A DNA stretch of 64,000 nucleotides from UBA6107 sp964533735 (GCA_964533735.1 CAZHMD010000010.1:1-64000); one strand, 5' to 3'; shown: positions 17,763 to 25,904, counted from the first letter of the stretch. Made by a program: numbers and translations. Notes: generated from the letters alone by a model not told the origin.

Positions 17763-18754
17763 TAATCCTGCTCCTGCCGCGCGCTTCCGGTGACAAAGGT
17801 GCGCTCCGCCGCAAACCCGCCGGCCTTCGCCCACGCCCCCGCCTGGTCCAGCTCAGCCTGCGTCATCAATGGGGTATCCGCGAAATTCCACACTAATCCG
17901 AGCCTTTCGTACTTGTCGCGGCACAGGTTATTGAAAGCGCATAATTCCCAGCGCGCCACCGCCTCCCCCAGGTTTTCCGCCAGGAAAGCGCTGATGCCCT
18001 TCAAATTGGCTTCGCTCACTGTTGCCCCCGGGATGAGCGGGGTGCGTATCCACAGGGGTTTCCTCTCGCGCTTCAATCCTTCCGCCAGCTGTTTCAAGTT
18101 GGCCAGAATGCGTTCGTTGCCCGTCCCCGTCCAGTGCGCGTGTTCCTCTGTATCGATCAACTTGATGTCGTAAAGCACCATATCGGCTTCCACCGCCAGC
18201 GTTTCTAGCGTCTCCCACGGGCACAGCCCGCAGGTATCCAGTGCCACCTGCAGCCCGCGGTCTTTAAGCGCGCGCGTCAGCTCAGGCGTGAAACGCGGCT
18301 GCAGCGCCGGCTCGCCCCCTGAGAGGGTCACCCCGCCGCCAGACCGTTCAAAAAAGGCGCGATCCTTCGCTAGTTCGTTCGCCAGGTCCTTCACTGTCCA
18401 TTCCATGCCCAGTTTTTCCATTGCGCCGGTCGGGCAGGCTTCCGTGCAGTTGCCGCAGGCGGAACATACCGCGCGGTCGCGCTCGATGCCTTCCTCCGAA
18501 CGCGTGATGCCGTTGAGCTCGCAAATCTCAATGCACGAGTCGCACACGATGCAGCGGTTCTTGTACCACTGCACTTCCGTGCGCACGTTCAGGCTTTCCG
18601 GATTATGGCACCAGGCGCAGCGCAGCGGGCAGCCCTTGTAAAACACGGTCGTGCGGATGCCCGGTCCGTCCTCAGTAGATAAGCGTTGCAAATGCAAAAT
18701 GGTGCCGATGACGTCTTTCGCCGCAATACTGTCTTTTTCAATTGTCGGTATCAT
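17762..18754 (-). CDS. Glycyl-radical enzyme activating protein (radical SAM)
   Basis: 330 residues. The radical-SAM cluster ligands are C42, C46 and C49 (YKGCPLRCAWCHNPES). Two inserted ferredoxin-type 4Fe-4S motifs follow (C68-C71-C74-C78 and C97-C100-C103-C107), as in activases of dehydratase and decarboxylase-type glycyl-radical enzymes rather than the short PflA. It generates the glycyl radical on its partner using SAM, in the cytoplasm and without oxygen. The start ATG overlaps the stop of the glycyl-radical enzyme gene (ATGA), implying coupled translation. Confidence 0.95.
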   Translation of the reverse strand: MIPTIEKDSIAAKDVIGTILHLQRLSTEDGPGIRTTVFYKGCPLRCAWCHNPESLNVRTEVQWYKNRCIVCDSCIEICELNGITRSEEGIERDRAVCSACGNCTEACPTGAMEKLGMEWTVKDLANELAKDRAFFERSGGGVTLSGGEPALQPRFTPELTRALKDRGLQVALDTCGLCPWETLETLAVEADMVLYDIKLIDTEEHAHWTGTGNERILANLKQLAEGLKRERKPLWIRTPLIPGATVSEANLKGISAFLAENLGEAVARWELCAFNNLCRDKYERLGLVWNFADTPLMTQAELDQAGAWAKAGGFAAERTFVTGSARQEQD

Positions 18755-21267
18755 ATCTGATGGCTTTCCCGTGCAATGATCTCGTCCTGCAGTTCCTTCC
18801 CGATGGTGGTGAAGTAGGCGTTGTAGCCCGTCACCCGCACCAGCAGGTGGCGGTAATCTTCGGGGTGCTTTTGCGCGTCGCGCAGCAGGTCTGCGTTGAG
18901 CATGTTCACCTGCAGCGCGCTGCCGCCGTTCTCGATATATCCGCGCAGAAACGCCTTGAACTTGTCCCTGTGCTCCGGACTGCGCAAAATGGACGGGTTG
19001 AACGTGATCGTATGGCTGCCGCCGTTGGGCAGCACGTTGAAATAATCTCCCCAATCGCCTTTGCCGTCCGCCGCCCTGCCGCCCATCACCTTGCCCACGG
19101 AATTGACGTTGGCCGTCGGTCCGTTGATGTCCGCCCCATTGGAGGGGCACATGGCGTTGGAGAGGAACTTGCCTTTGGCGCGCCCGTCAGGGCTAGCCGC
19201 CAAAATGTCCGAATAAGAGATCCAGTAATTCCAGCTCAGCATCCCCGGCCTGAACTGCCGCCGGGTGCTGATGGACTTGTGTTTCCACGTCTCTTTGGTC
19301 CACAAGTCCATCACCTGTTTCGCCATCGCGTCGGCTGTGTCGTCATCCCGCCCGTACTTGGGCGCTTTATTGGTGGCGATTGCCCGTAGTTTCTCGTAGC
19401 CCGCCCAGTTGGCTTTCAATGCCTGCACCAGTTCGCTCATGCTGCAGACCTTTTTATCGTATACCAAATATTTCACCGCCAGCAGGGAATCCACCGTGGT
19501 GGCGTACGTCACCGCCTCGATGGTCACGAATCCCAGCTCCGCACCGCCTTCGTTGATGTCCCTGCCGCTCTCCGCGCAGCCCTTCACCAGGCAGCTCAGG
19601 TACGGCGTTTGGAAGTAACGCGCCCGGATGGATTCCGACTTCTCGTACAGCTCCACGCTCATCCTGATGATCTGGCGCGTCTGCGCGGCGTAAGCCTGCC
19701 AGAACTGCTCCCACGTTGCATATGCAGCCGGATCCCCCGTGGCTGCTCCGTCGATGGTCAGCGGCGCAGGCTTGCCGGTGAGCGCGTCCGTCACCGCGTT
19801 CATGTCCGTCCCGCCGGTCAGCGTCAATTCCACCGCTTTCAACAGGTTCAAATTATCATCCACGGTGCCGGAACGGTCGTTGCCCACCATGGTGTTCTCA
19901 AGGCATCCAACAGGAGCGTAATCGTGCACGTTGCCGGAATGGATCAGGTGCTCCACCCCCGCCATGCGCGCTTCCAGCATCATCCCCGCCATGGATCGCT
20001 CGTCAAAGTTCAGCAGGAACGGCGCCCCCTGGCTCGAGGCGATCATTTCCACCACTTTATCCAGCAGTTTCTCCGGGCTGCCTCGGTGCAGGCGCACGTT
20101 GGGCTTGGGCTCCAGGATGGGCGTCATCTCGTCGATCACTTCCAGTAGGACGTAAGTCAGGTCGTTGGTGCTGTCCAGCCCAGCCGCGCCCACGCCCGAA
20201 AGTGTGATCAGCTGACCGTAGCCCGCGGTGATCCCCTGGTTGCCGCCCGTCTGGATCATGGCGTCGTAGGCGGTGTTGCAGTGCACCCACAGGCACTTGA
20301 GGATCTCCTTGCCGAATTCCCGTTCCATCCCGGCTTTCAGGGAGGCTTCCCACAGCGGGTACAGGTACTGGTCCACCCGCCCAAAGCTCACCCCCGGACC
20401 GGGGTAATTCTCGTCAGACATCACCAGCATGTGTGTCAGCCACAGGCTTTGCACTGCTTCCCAGAAGGTACGCGCCGGCTCCCACGGCACCCTGGCTAAA
20501 TTTTCCGCCATCTGACCCAGTTCGCGTTTGCGCTGCGGGTCGCCTTCTAGTACCGCCGCATCCACCAGCACCTTGCGGTACTCGTTGGCTAAATCCCGCG
20601 CCAGCGTTGACGCCGTGATCATCGCCCGCAGCTGCCCGCCGGGTCTGCCGTTCTTGTCCGCTTCGGTCAGTGAGGCGTAATGCCGCTTCAGGTCTTCGTG
20701 GATACTTTTCCAGCCGTGCTCGATCACCCGCGCGTAACCCGGCACCAGGTGACCGCTCGTCGCGCCGCAGTTGCCGTAGCCGTGATTGTGGAACCACAGC
20801 ATGGCTTCGCGCGCGCCCCCCTTGCCCTTCACCAATTTATCGTATTCAGCCGTTTCCGCCTCGGTCAGGCAGTGGCTCGTCATCACGTTAAAGCGCGCTC
20901 CCGCCAGCAGGTCCCCCGGCAAAATTTCCTTGGGCAGGTACTTCACCATCACCTCGCGCAGGAACCACGCCCGCCGTTCCGGCAGCATCCACTTCCAGAA
21001 GTCTTTATCCAGCTTCACCGGCTTTGCCAGTTGCTTGAACGAGGAGCGGAAGGTGGGGATGTAAAAATAGGTTTCCGGCACGATGTAGAAAGACAGCTCG
21101 TTGTACTGGAAATCCCACGGCGTACCCGTGGTCCACGAGGTGTACTCGTTATTCCACTTGCGCAGCACCCCCTCGAAGTAGTAATCCCGCAGCCAGGTGA
21201 TGCGCGCGGAAAGCTTCCCCGGTTCCTTGATGGCAAAACGCGGTTTTTCGGTGGTCATTGTCGTCAT
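18751..21267 (-). CDS. Glycyl-radical enzyme of the PFL/dehydratase superfamily, substrate unknown
   Basis: 838 residues. The catalytic thiyl Cys is C455 in APVGCLENTM, with E457 two residues later. The radical Gly is about G814 in VRVTGYNAYF near the C-terminus. The length and N-terminal PFL domain fit dehydratase, decarboxylase and succinate-synthase members. The motif GCLEN differs from the GCVEP of glycerol, diol, choline and isethionate enzymes, so I do not assign one of these substrates. FLLNFDERSM replaces the NDE segment usual in those groups. The start is the ATG following GGAGCGAAA that overlaps the GntR stop (ATGA). It is activated by the downstream radical-SAM protein; no microcompartment genes are near. 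Confidence 0.92.
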   Translation of the reverse strand: MTTMTTEKPRFAIKEPGKLSARITWLRDYYFEGVLRKWNNEYTSWTTGTPWDFQYNELSFYIVPETYFYIPTFRSSFKQLAKPVKLDKDFWKWMLPERRAWFLREVMVKYLPKEILPGDLLAGARFNVMTSHCLTEAETAEYDKLVKGKGGAREAMLWFHNHGYGNCGATSGHLVPGYARVIEHGWKSIHEDLKRHYASLTEADKNGRPGGQLRAMITASTLARDLANEYRKVLVDAAVLEGDPQRKRELGQMAENLARVPWEPARTFWEAVQSLWLTHMLVMSDENYPGPGVSFGRVDQYLYPLWEASLKAGMEREFGKEILKCLWVHCNTAYDAMIQTGGNQGITAGYGQLITLSGVGAAGLDSTNDLTYVLLEVIDEMTPILEPKPNVRLHRGSPEKLLDKVVEMIASSQGAPFLLNFDERSMAGMMLEARMAGVEHLIHSGNVHDYAPVGCLENTMVGNDRSGTVDDNLNLLKAVELTLTGGTDMNAVTDALTGKPAPLTIDGAATGDPAAYATWEQFWQAYAAQTRQIIRMSVELYEKSESIRARYFQTPYLSCLVKGCAESGRDINEGGAELGFVTIEAVTYATTVDSLLAVKYLVYDKKVCSMSELVQALKANWAGYEKLRAIATNKAPKYGRDDDTADAMAKQVMDLWTKETWKHKSISTRRQFRPGMLSWNYWISYSDILAASPDGRAKGKFLSNAMCPSNGADINGPTANVNSVGKVMGGRAADGKGDWGDYFNVLPNGGSHTITFNPSILRSPEHRDKFKAFLRGYIENGGSALQVNMLNADLLRDAQKHPEDYRHLLVRVTGYNAYFTTIGKELQDEIIARESHQI

Positions 21268-22004
21268 TTTCGCTCCCCATTCAGGCATTCCAAAAGCTGT
21301 TTCTCGCCGCGGATTAACATCTCTTCCATAATTGCCGCGGATTTTTCGGCGTCGTGCCCCACCAGCGATTCGAAAAGCGCGGCGTGATAGTTCTGCACCT
21401 CGTCGAGTACGGCGGCGCTGGCGCAGTGCTGGAAGAATGCCGCGGTGAAATGCGTGTACACGTTCTTGAATGAGTTGATTATCAGCGGATAGATTAAATT
21501 ACCCGAAGCCATCGACACTTTCAAATGCAGGCTGTAATCCAGTTCGGTCAGCAGTGCAAGGTCCCCCGGCGGCGCGGCTTTCTCCTCAGCGAGGATGTTT
21601 CGCAGTTCAGTGATCTGTTCAGCGCTGGCATTCATCGCTGCCAGCCGCGCCGTCTCGCGTTCGATCAAAATGCGCACCGCCAGTAAACTGCGCTGAAACG
21701 CCGGGTCGAGGTCGCCGTTGGCGTAGTTTAAGAGCGAGGAAAGGATGGCAAAGGACCCGCTCTGGCGGAAGTCGTTCACCACCACGCCTCTGCGGGGATT
21801 GATCGTTACCAGCCCTTTGCTGGCTAAATCCACCAGTGCCTCGTGCAGCACCGGCCGGCTCACCCCCAGCCGCAGCGCGAAGTCGCGCTCCGCCGGCAGG
21901 CGTTCTCCTGCGTGCAGTTCGCCCGAGAGGATCAGTTCCTCCAGGCGCGCCACGCAGGCGTCTTTCAGGCTGCTCACCCGCAGCGGTTCAATGGATGGGT
22001 TCAT
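21264..22004 (-). CDS. GntR-family (FadR/FCD) transcriptional regulator
   Basis: 246 residues. An N-terminal winged helix (ELILSGELHAGERLPAERDFALRLGVSRPVLHEALVDLASKGLV, about 20-63) is followed by an all-helical FCD ligand-binding domain with conserved metal-site His residues. The ATG follows AGGAAAGGAAAT; the frame runs about 30 codons further upstream through leader hairpins. It is the first gene of the operon with the glycyl-radical enzyme, so it probably senses that pathway's substrate and controls its own operon through the palindrome overlapping the promoter. Confidence 0.92.
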   Translation of the reverse strand: MNPSIEPLRVSSLKDACVARLEELILSGELHAGERLPAERDFALRLGVSRPVLHEALVDLASKGLVTINPRRGVVVNDFRQSGSFAILSSLLNYANGDLDPAFQRSLLAVRILIERETARLAAMNASAEQITELRNILAEEKAAPPGDLALLTELDYSLHLKVSMASGNLIYPLIINSFKNVYTHFTAAFFQHCASAAVLDEVQNYHAALFESLVGHDAEKSAAIMEEMLIRGEKQLLECLNGERK

Positions 22005-22022
22005 ATTTCCTTTCCTCGTAGC

Positions 22023-22077
22023 GGACGGTTCCGCGGTTTGTGCGCCCCGGAGCGTTAGCGTATGGGGCAAACCGTCC
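22023..22077. repeat. Long imperfect inverted repeat in the GntR-operon leader
   Basis: GGACGGTT pairs with AACCGTCC, and inside it GCCCC pairs with GGGGC. On the transcribed strand the structure is followed by CGCTACGAGGA and the GntR ribosome-binding site. It may be a leader hairpin or a REP-like dispersed element. Confidence 0.55.
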
Positions 22078-22122
22078 CGTTCCTTTGCCAAGGGGGATAT
22101 CGCGTTATTTTTGTCCTCGTAG

Positions 22123-22142
22123 GGGCGTTCGGCTGAACGCCC
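22123..22142. repeat. Perfect 8-bp stem hairpin in the GntR-operon leader
   Basis: GGGCGTTC-GGCT-GAACGCCC. On the transcribed strand it is followed by CCTACGAGGA, the same tail as the neighbouring hairpin. There is no U-tract, so it is not a simple terminator. Confidence 0.6.
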
Positions 22143-22171
22143 GAATTTAAGGGTCTGGTAAAACCACCAGC

Positions 22172-22188
22172 ATTTGTATTGTACAAAT
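22172..22188. promoter_or_regulatory. Operator-like palindrome ATTTGTA-TTG-TACAAAT
   Basis: A perfect seven-base inverted repeat with a three-base centre, resembling GntR/FadR-family operators (TTGTnnnACAA type). It covers the -10 box of the predicted promoter of the GntR-glycyl-radical operon. Binding by the GntR protein encoded in that operon would block RNA polymerase. Confidence 0.7.
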
Positions 22189-22206
22189 TTAATGGAAGGA
22201 GCGCAA
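22178..22206 (-). promoter_or_regulatory. Promoter of the GntR-glycyl-radical enzyme operon
   Basis: On the minus strand TTGCGC (-35) and TACAAT (-10) are separated by exactly 17 bases. The predicted leader is about 165 bases long and contains two hairpins. The -10 box lies within the palindromic operator. Confidence 0.6.
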
Positions 22207-22241
22207 TAGTGGATTAATTATAAGGAAGGAAAAGTGAATTG

Positions 22242-22976
22242 CTACAAAATCGCAGGAATGTCAGCTATTAGAACCGGCATTTGTGTCCATTCAACACCTT
22301 CTAAAAGTCTTCCATGTTTTTTCTTCCGTACTCCCCCCCATTGTTTGAAGAAAAAGGGAACTCCATTGTTCAGGCATTGATCACGAATTTGAATTACCCA
22401 TTCAGGATCAATAAAACGTGCTCCTGGTCCAGATTCTCCACCTGCTATAACCCAATCTACACCCTGAAGATCTAAAAATGGCAAGTGGCTTAATAAGGGT
22501 TCAAGCGATAAAAATTTCACGGCACTACGAGTTTCACGTAGATGATTAATTCTGTATACATAGTCCTTATGCTCAACCGTAACACCCATCCAAACATTCG
22601 TAGGCCAATCTAATTCATTATTTAGTTCTAATAATCGCTCTGATCTTTTTGTTAATATTTGGAAAGTATGCCAATGTGCCATTTTCATAACTGAAAATAT
22701 TTTCTCAATAAACTCAAAAGGAATTTTTTCATGAAAAAGGTCGCTCATTGAGTTCACAAAAATTACTTGGGGTTTTTTCCAGGTCAATGGAAGTGTCAAA
22801 GAATTTTCATGTAATGTAACTTCAAAACCATTAACATAATTGGGTTGCCCCATTGCCTGAAGACGTTTTGCCATCCTCTCAGCATAACAGTTTTTACATC
22901 CTGCACTTATTTTAGTGCAACCGGTAACCGGATTCCATGTTGACTGAGTCCACTCAATTGGTGAATTATGTGACAT
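22242..22976 (-). CDS. DUF5131 / phage Gp37-Gp68-family three-Cys-motif protein
   Basis: 244 residues. The three-Cys motif is C20-x6-C27-x2-C30 (TGCTKISAGCKNCYAERMA), which resembles a radical-SAM-like cluster site. Family blocks VIFVNSMSDLFHEKIP, WMGVTVEH, LSLEPLL, WVIAGGESGPGARF and FFKQWGG are all present. The family occurs in phages and in bacterial genomes; its biochemistry is not established. The neighbouring upstream gene is TcmP, the recognised partner family, 60 bases away on the same strand. Both are clearly more AT-rich than the flanking genes, which suggests horizontal transfer as a pair. Confidence 0.92.
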   Translation of the reverse strand: MSHNSPIEWTQSTWNPVTGCTKISAGCKNCYAERMAKRLQAMGQPNYVNGFEVTLHENSLTLPLTWKKPQVIFVNSMSDLFHEKIPFEFIEKIFSVMKMAHWHTFQILTKRSERLLELNNELDWPTNVWMGVTVEHKDYVYRINHLRETRSAVKFLSLEPLLSHLPFLDLQGVDWVIAGGESGPGARFIDPEWVIQIRDQCLNNGVPFFFKQWGGVRKKKHGRLLEGVEWTQMPVLIADIPAIL

Positions 22977-23036
22977 TAAGAGTTACCTTTGGTTAATATA
23001 TTTTTATCTTAGCACAAATGTTCATCTTGTGGTCTT

Positions 23037-24389
23037 TCAATTTTGCAACTTTGAAAAATACAATTGGGTCTTATTTTTCAAATTGCCATCAAAACTAACC
23101 TTTTCCTTTTTTCGGAGTTTCCGAAGTGCCTTATCGATTTCTTCAGGGTAGTAAGGTGTATCTGTCAATTCATCATACACTTCTTTTCGTAATGCTTTTT
23201 TTCCTCTGAAACAAGACAGAATTTCAGCTTCAATTTCTTCAATTGGAGGTCGTGTAAGATATGAATCCTCTTGGATGTACTCACCAGGGTTCAATAATGA
23301 TAATTGTCCACAAGGGAATTTTCTAATTATGTCATACCGGACCTTCAATTGTCTTTCCGATCTTCTTGCCGCATCTAAAATTTTGTTTAAGGTAAGTGCA
23401 CCGGTAGAATTGTGAGTTGTTAAGAACAAGTAAAACATGCTTCTATTTTTTGAAGGAAACTGTAACGGAATAGTCTTGATTAAAATCTTAGCATCCATTT
23501 TTTGTAACGATGCTTTGTAGTATTTTATTAGTTCGGTTTCTCTTTTTTCAGCACTTTCTTTATTAGTTAATAATTCAATATCATCCATATCATCCAACGG
23601 AACGTCATTAAGAAAATCACGCCACCGTCTGTTATCTTCTAGTTCTTTTACAACTTTAACCACGAAAGACTCCCAAATATCAGGGTGATAAGTATTCTTC
23701 CAATGATCCACCAACTTCTTTAGAGTAGCGTCGATTTTGGGATTTAATAGATTTCCAGATTTTCTGATAAGATCCTCAACCATAAAATTAATCATTACAT
23801 CATGATGGTCGCATTCAACGATTTTCTTCGTAAAACCATAAGGAATACCACTTGGCCCTTCAGGATCCAATAAATAAAAACTCCATGTTGACTTATTGTT
23901 TGTAAATGCCGTTAGTTGGTTTGAGACATTTAATGCGTCCTCATTAACGGTTGCGATTTCACCATTTAAAAGACTTTTAAAATCAGAGGTTTCGCGAATT
24001 CGACCATCGAATCCATTTTGGGTTAATGTTGTTTTCAGTTGTTTATAAAATCCTGCATCTCTTTCAATTAAAATAACATTTGTAGTAACATTTAACCCTC
24101 TCCCAATAGCATAACTCCTAAGCTTATCCAAGGCTTTAATGCCTATTATTGGCGAGCCATATACCTGCTCTTTACAAGGAGTTCCGGAAACAGTATTGTC
24201 TAAATCGCCTTTATATGTTCCGGTGAAAGAGAAACAATCTACATAAACCAATTTAATAGGGAGGTTTATTGAGTTTCCCAATAAACCGTTTATGATAATT
24301 CCACCCCAAGTATCAAGGTATTTTTCTAGGATCTCGTGCTTTACTTTTGTTTGCGTAGACCGAATTTGATTTGTTTTCATTAGGTTCAA
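23037..24389 (-). CDS. tcmP: Three-Cys-motif partner protein TcmP
   Basis: 450 residues. KHEILEKYLDTWGGIII, then LVYVDCFSFTGTY and a GSPIIGIKAL block match the TcmP family, defined by co-occurrence with three-Cys-motif (DUF5131) proteins. The YVDCFSFTG region looks like a Rossmann-type SAM-methyltransferase-like motif, and WSFYLLDPEGPSGIPY like the matching catalytic-strand DPxG region; that is an inference. The C-terminal part (about 330-450) is helical with a winged-helix look (KALRKLRKKEKVSFDG). The annotated start is a TTG after AAGGGA; an ATG three codons later is possible. Function is unknown. Confidence 0.88.
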   Translation of the reverse strand: MNLMKTNQIRSTQTKVKHEILEKYLDTWGGIIINGLLGNSINLPIKLVYVDCFSFTGTYKGDLDNTVSGTPCKEQVYGSPIIGIKALDKLRSYAIGRGLNVTTNVILIERDAGFYKQLKTTLTQNGFDGRIRETSDFKSLLNGEIATVNEDALNVSNQLTAFTNNKSTWSFYLLDPEGPSGIPYGFTKKIVECDHHDVMINFMVEDLIRKSGNLLNPKIDATLKKLVDHWKNTYHPDIWESFVVKVVKELEDNRRWRDFLNDVPLDDMDDIELLTNKESAEKRETELIKYYKASLQKMDAKILIKTIPLQFPSKNRSMFYLFLTTHNSTGALTLNKILDAARRSERQLKVRYDIIRKFPCGQLSLLNPGEYIQEDSYLTRPPIEEIEAEILSCFRGKKALRKEVYDELTDTPYYPEEIDKALRKLRKKEKVSFDGNLKNKTQLYFSKLQN

Positions 24390-24538
24390 TATTTTCCCTT
24401 GAGGTGTTTTTAGCCAATCTGTCTCGATATTAATGAACCGTTAAGTCATAGACAAATGAGTCCTTATACTAACAAACGTTGGTTTAATAATGATTGTTAC
24501 TGTAAAAACTCATGAGAAATTTAAAATGCTATAGCAAT

Positions 24539-25042
24539 TCAAGGATTCGAGATAAACTCCCACATTCCACAATCATTAAACTCTATTTGGAACCCATTTG
24601 CAGGTAAATATGCTGTCCCGCCAGCCATTCCAAAATGATTGTCAATGATATCTCCGTTACTTTTAGTTACTGACCAGTAACAATCGTCCCCACTCCCCTG
24701 TGACCGCCAGATGCCTGGCGCAATATCTACACCAATTAAATAAAACCCATTGCCCTTTGATACCTTCAATAGATCTTGTGTTGGTGTCGGAGTAAAAGTA
24801 TTCGTAGGAGTGTTTGTTATAGTTGGCGTGTATGCCAATGTGGGTTTTGGGGTTTGTGTAATTTCCTTAACGACAACTACAGGGGTTGCAGACATTAAGG
24901 CAACATAATCCTTATTCACCTGGACCAATGCTTGTTCAATTGCTACCTTTGTTGAATCCAGACTCAAATATTCCTGGCTTTTCACCGGTGAACAAGATGC
25001 TAACAAACCAATTATAAGAAAAAGAACAATCATTTTTTTCAT
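24539..25042 (-). CDS. Predicted lipoprotein with C-terminal PGxW/CYW domain
   Basis: 167 residues. The signal peptide ends in the lipobox LLASC, followed by a Thr/Pro-rich linker with repeated TPT units. A C-terminal domain of about 60 residues reads FYLIGVDIAPGIWRS...CYWSVTKS...ECG-type ending in CGMWEF. The pattern (GvDIaPG, CYW, final CGmW) recurs in many exported proteins of actinobacteria and Chloroflexota, with unknown function. GGGGAGGATACAA precedes the ATG; the frame extends upstream through repeats without support. Confidence 0.75.
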   Translation of the reverse strand: MKKMIVLFLIIGLLASCSPVKSQEYLSLDSTKVAIEQALVQVNKDYVALMSATPVVVVKEITQTPKPTLAYTPTITNTPTNTFTPTPTQDLLKVSKGNGFYLIGVDIAPGIWRSQGSGDDCYWSVTKSNGDIIDNHFGMAGGTAYLPANGFQIEFNDCGMWEFISNP

Positions 25043-25090
25043 TTGTATCCTCCCCATTTCACAATCCATTATACATAAATTTGGCATATC

Positions 25091-25160
25091 GGGTGCGGCG
25101 CTGCTGCACCAAAAGTTCGCGTAGCAAGTAGGGTGCAGCACTGCCGCACCAAAAATTCGC
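25091..25160. repeat. Two direct copies of a GGTGC...GCACC hairpin element
   Basis: Two 40-base-spaced units each contain GGTGC(G/A)GC(G/A)CTGC(T/C)GCACC followed by AAAA(G/A)TTCGC. Each unit can form a stem of five or more base pairs. They lie in the leader region of the lipoprotein gene, about 300 bases without any other gene. Confidence 0.75.
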
Positions 25161-25169
25161 ACAAAAGAA

Positions 25170-25262
25170 AAACCTCATAAATTCGCCATACTGGCAATAG
25201 TATTTTGCCGCTTTTATGCGACAATAGTATTAGATATCGGTCTTCCATTAATTCTTGTAATG
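25170..25262. repeat. Dispersed repeat, copy A (ATTCGCCA...GGCAA...TATTTT)
   Basis: Shares ATTCGCCA, GGCAA, TAGTATTTT, ATGCGACAATA, TATTAG and TTAATTC in the same order with copy B at about 25.8 kb. Copies A and B flank the small membrane-protein genes as direct repeats. Confidence 0.75.
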
Positions 25263-25360
25263 ACCCTGAGATTCGTACCTGCAAATTTCACTGTTTCACG
25301 GGTTATGTGCCCCCGGGAAACGAGAGGGGTTGACGCACCTAATGGCGGAAGGAGATTCAC

Positions 25361-25660
25361 ATGGCTAAAAAAATTATTCGTATAATCCTGAGCCTTGCTT
25401 TGCTCGCTCTTGTGATTTACGGGGTCATCAATAACCTGCAACAGGAGACACCCGATTTAATTGATTTGGCGTTAAGCGCTGGCTTGGCCATATTCAGCCT
25501 CGGATGGCTCTTCAATTTGAGGTTCGCGAAGATCGTCACGGGCATCTTGATTATCCCCGCGGGAGTTGCCGGTGCACTTTGGACGGTCTGGGATTTCATC
25601 CAGGAAATATTTTTTGGCAAAGGCATTATCGGCAACGTCCCCTTATTGGGAAATAATTGA
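25361..25660 (+). CDS. Small membrane protein, unknown function
   Basis: 99 residues with three hydrophobic segments (about 4-24, 33-50 and 55-80) and a basic N-terminus (MAKKIIR). AAGGAGATTCAC gives a strong ribosome-binding site. I recognise no family. It is bracketed by two direct copies of a dispersed repeat and its stop overlaps the TTG start of a second small membrane protein, so the two may form a small mobile or duplicated unit. Confidence 0.7.
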   Translation: MAKKIIRIILSLALLALVIYGVINNLQQETPDLIDLALSAGLAIFSLGWLFNLRFAKIVTGILIIPAGVAGALWTVWDFIQEIFFGKGIIGNVPLLGNN

Positions 25661-25755
25661 CGATCTTTCTGCTGCCAAATGTATTGGTTTTTATTTTCTT
25701 TTGCTGGATCGCATACCTGGGTCTTGGACTGGTGAAAGGCAAAAAGGATCTATAG
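25657..25755 (+). CDS. Putative 32-residue single-helix membrane peptide
   Basis: A TTG codon overlaps the stop of the 99-residue gene (TTGA) and opens a frame giving one hydrophobic helix (TIFLLPNVLVFIFFCWIAYL) and a lysine-rich tail (KGKKDL). The composition is that of a real small membrane protein with a cytoplasmic positive tail, and the overlap geometry suggests coupled translation. GGGA upstream is a weak ribosome-binding site. It could also be an out-of-frame remnant of a longer original protein. Confidence 0.45.
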   Translation: MTIFLLPNVLVFIFFCWIAYLGLGLVKGKKDL

Positions 25756-25904
25756 CAAGTAGTTCGCATAGTTTCAAAACCCCCAAAAACTTGCCAATTT
25801 GGCAGGTTTTCGCCTTAAAATTCGCCAATCAGGCAAGTAGTATTTTCGCGGTTTAATGCGACAATATTATTAGGTGTCAATTATCCTTTAATTCCTGTAC
25901 TGAT
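25751..25904. repeat. Dispersed repeat, copy B, with terminator-like hairpin
   Basis: Begins TAGCAAGTAGTTCGC and contains CTTGCCAATTTGGCAGG followed by TTTT (hairpin plus T-run on the plus strand), then ATTCGCCAATCAGGCAAGTA, TATTTTCGCGGTTT and ATGCGACAATATTATTAG. The hairpin may terminate the small membrane-protein operon. The rest of this 330-base interval up to the GNAT gene holds nothing else I can identify. Confidence 0.8.

Noticed and set aside
18754..19150. Upstream extension of the activase frame by about 130 codons
   Set aside because: The extension lies wholly within the glycyl-radical enzyme gene, is Arg/Gln-rich and lacks family similarity. The ATG overlapping the stop is the real start.
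25091..25160. CRISPR array from the two hairpin repeats
   Set aside because: Only two units, each internally palindromic, with no regular spacers and no cas genes in the window.
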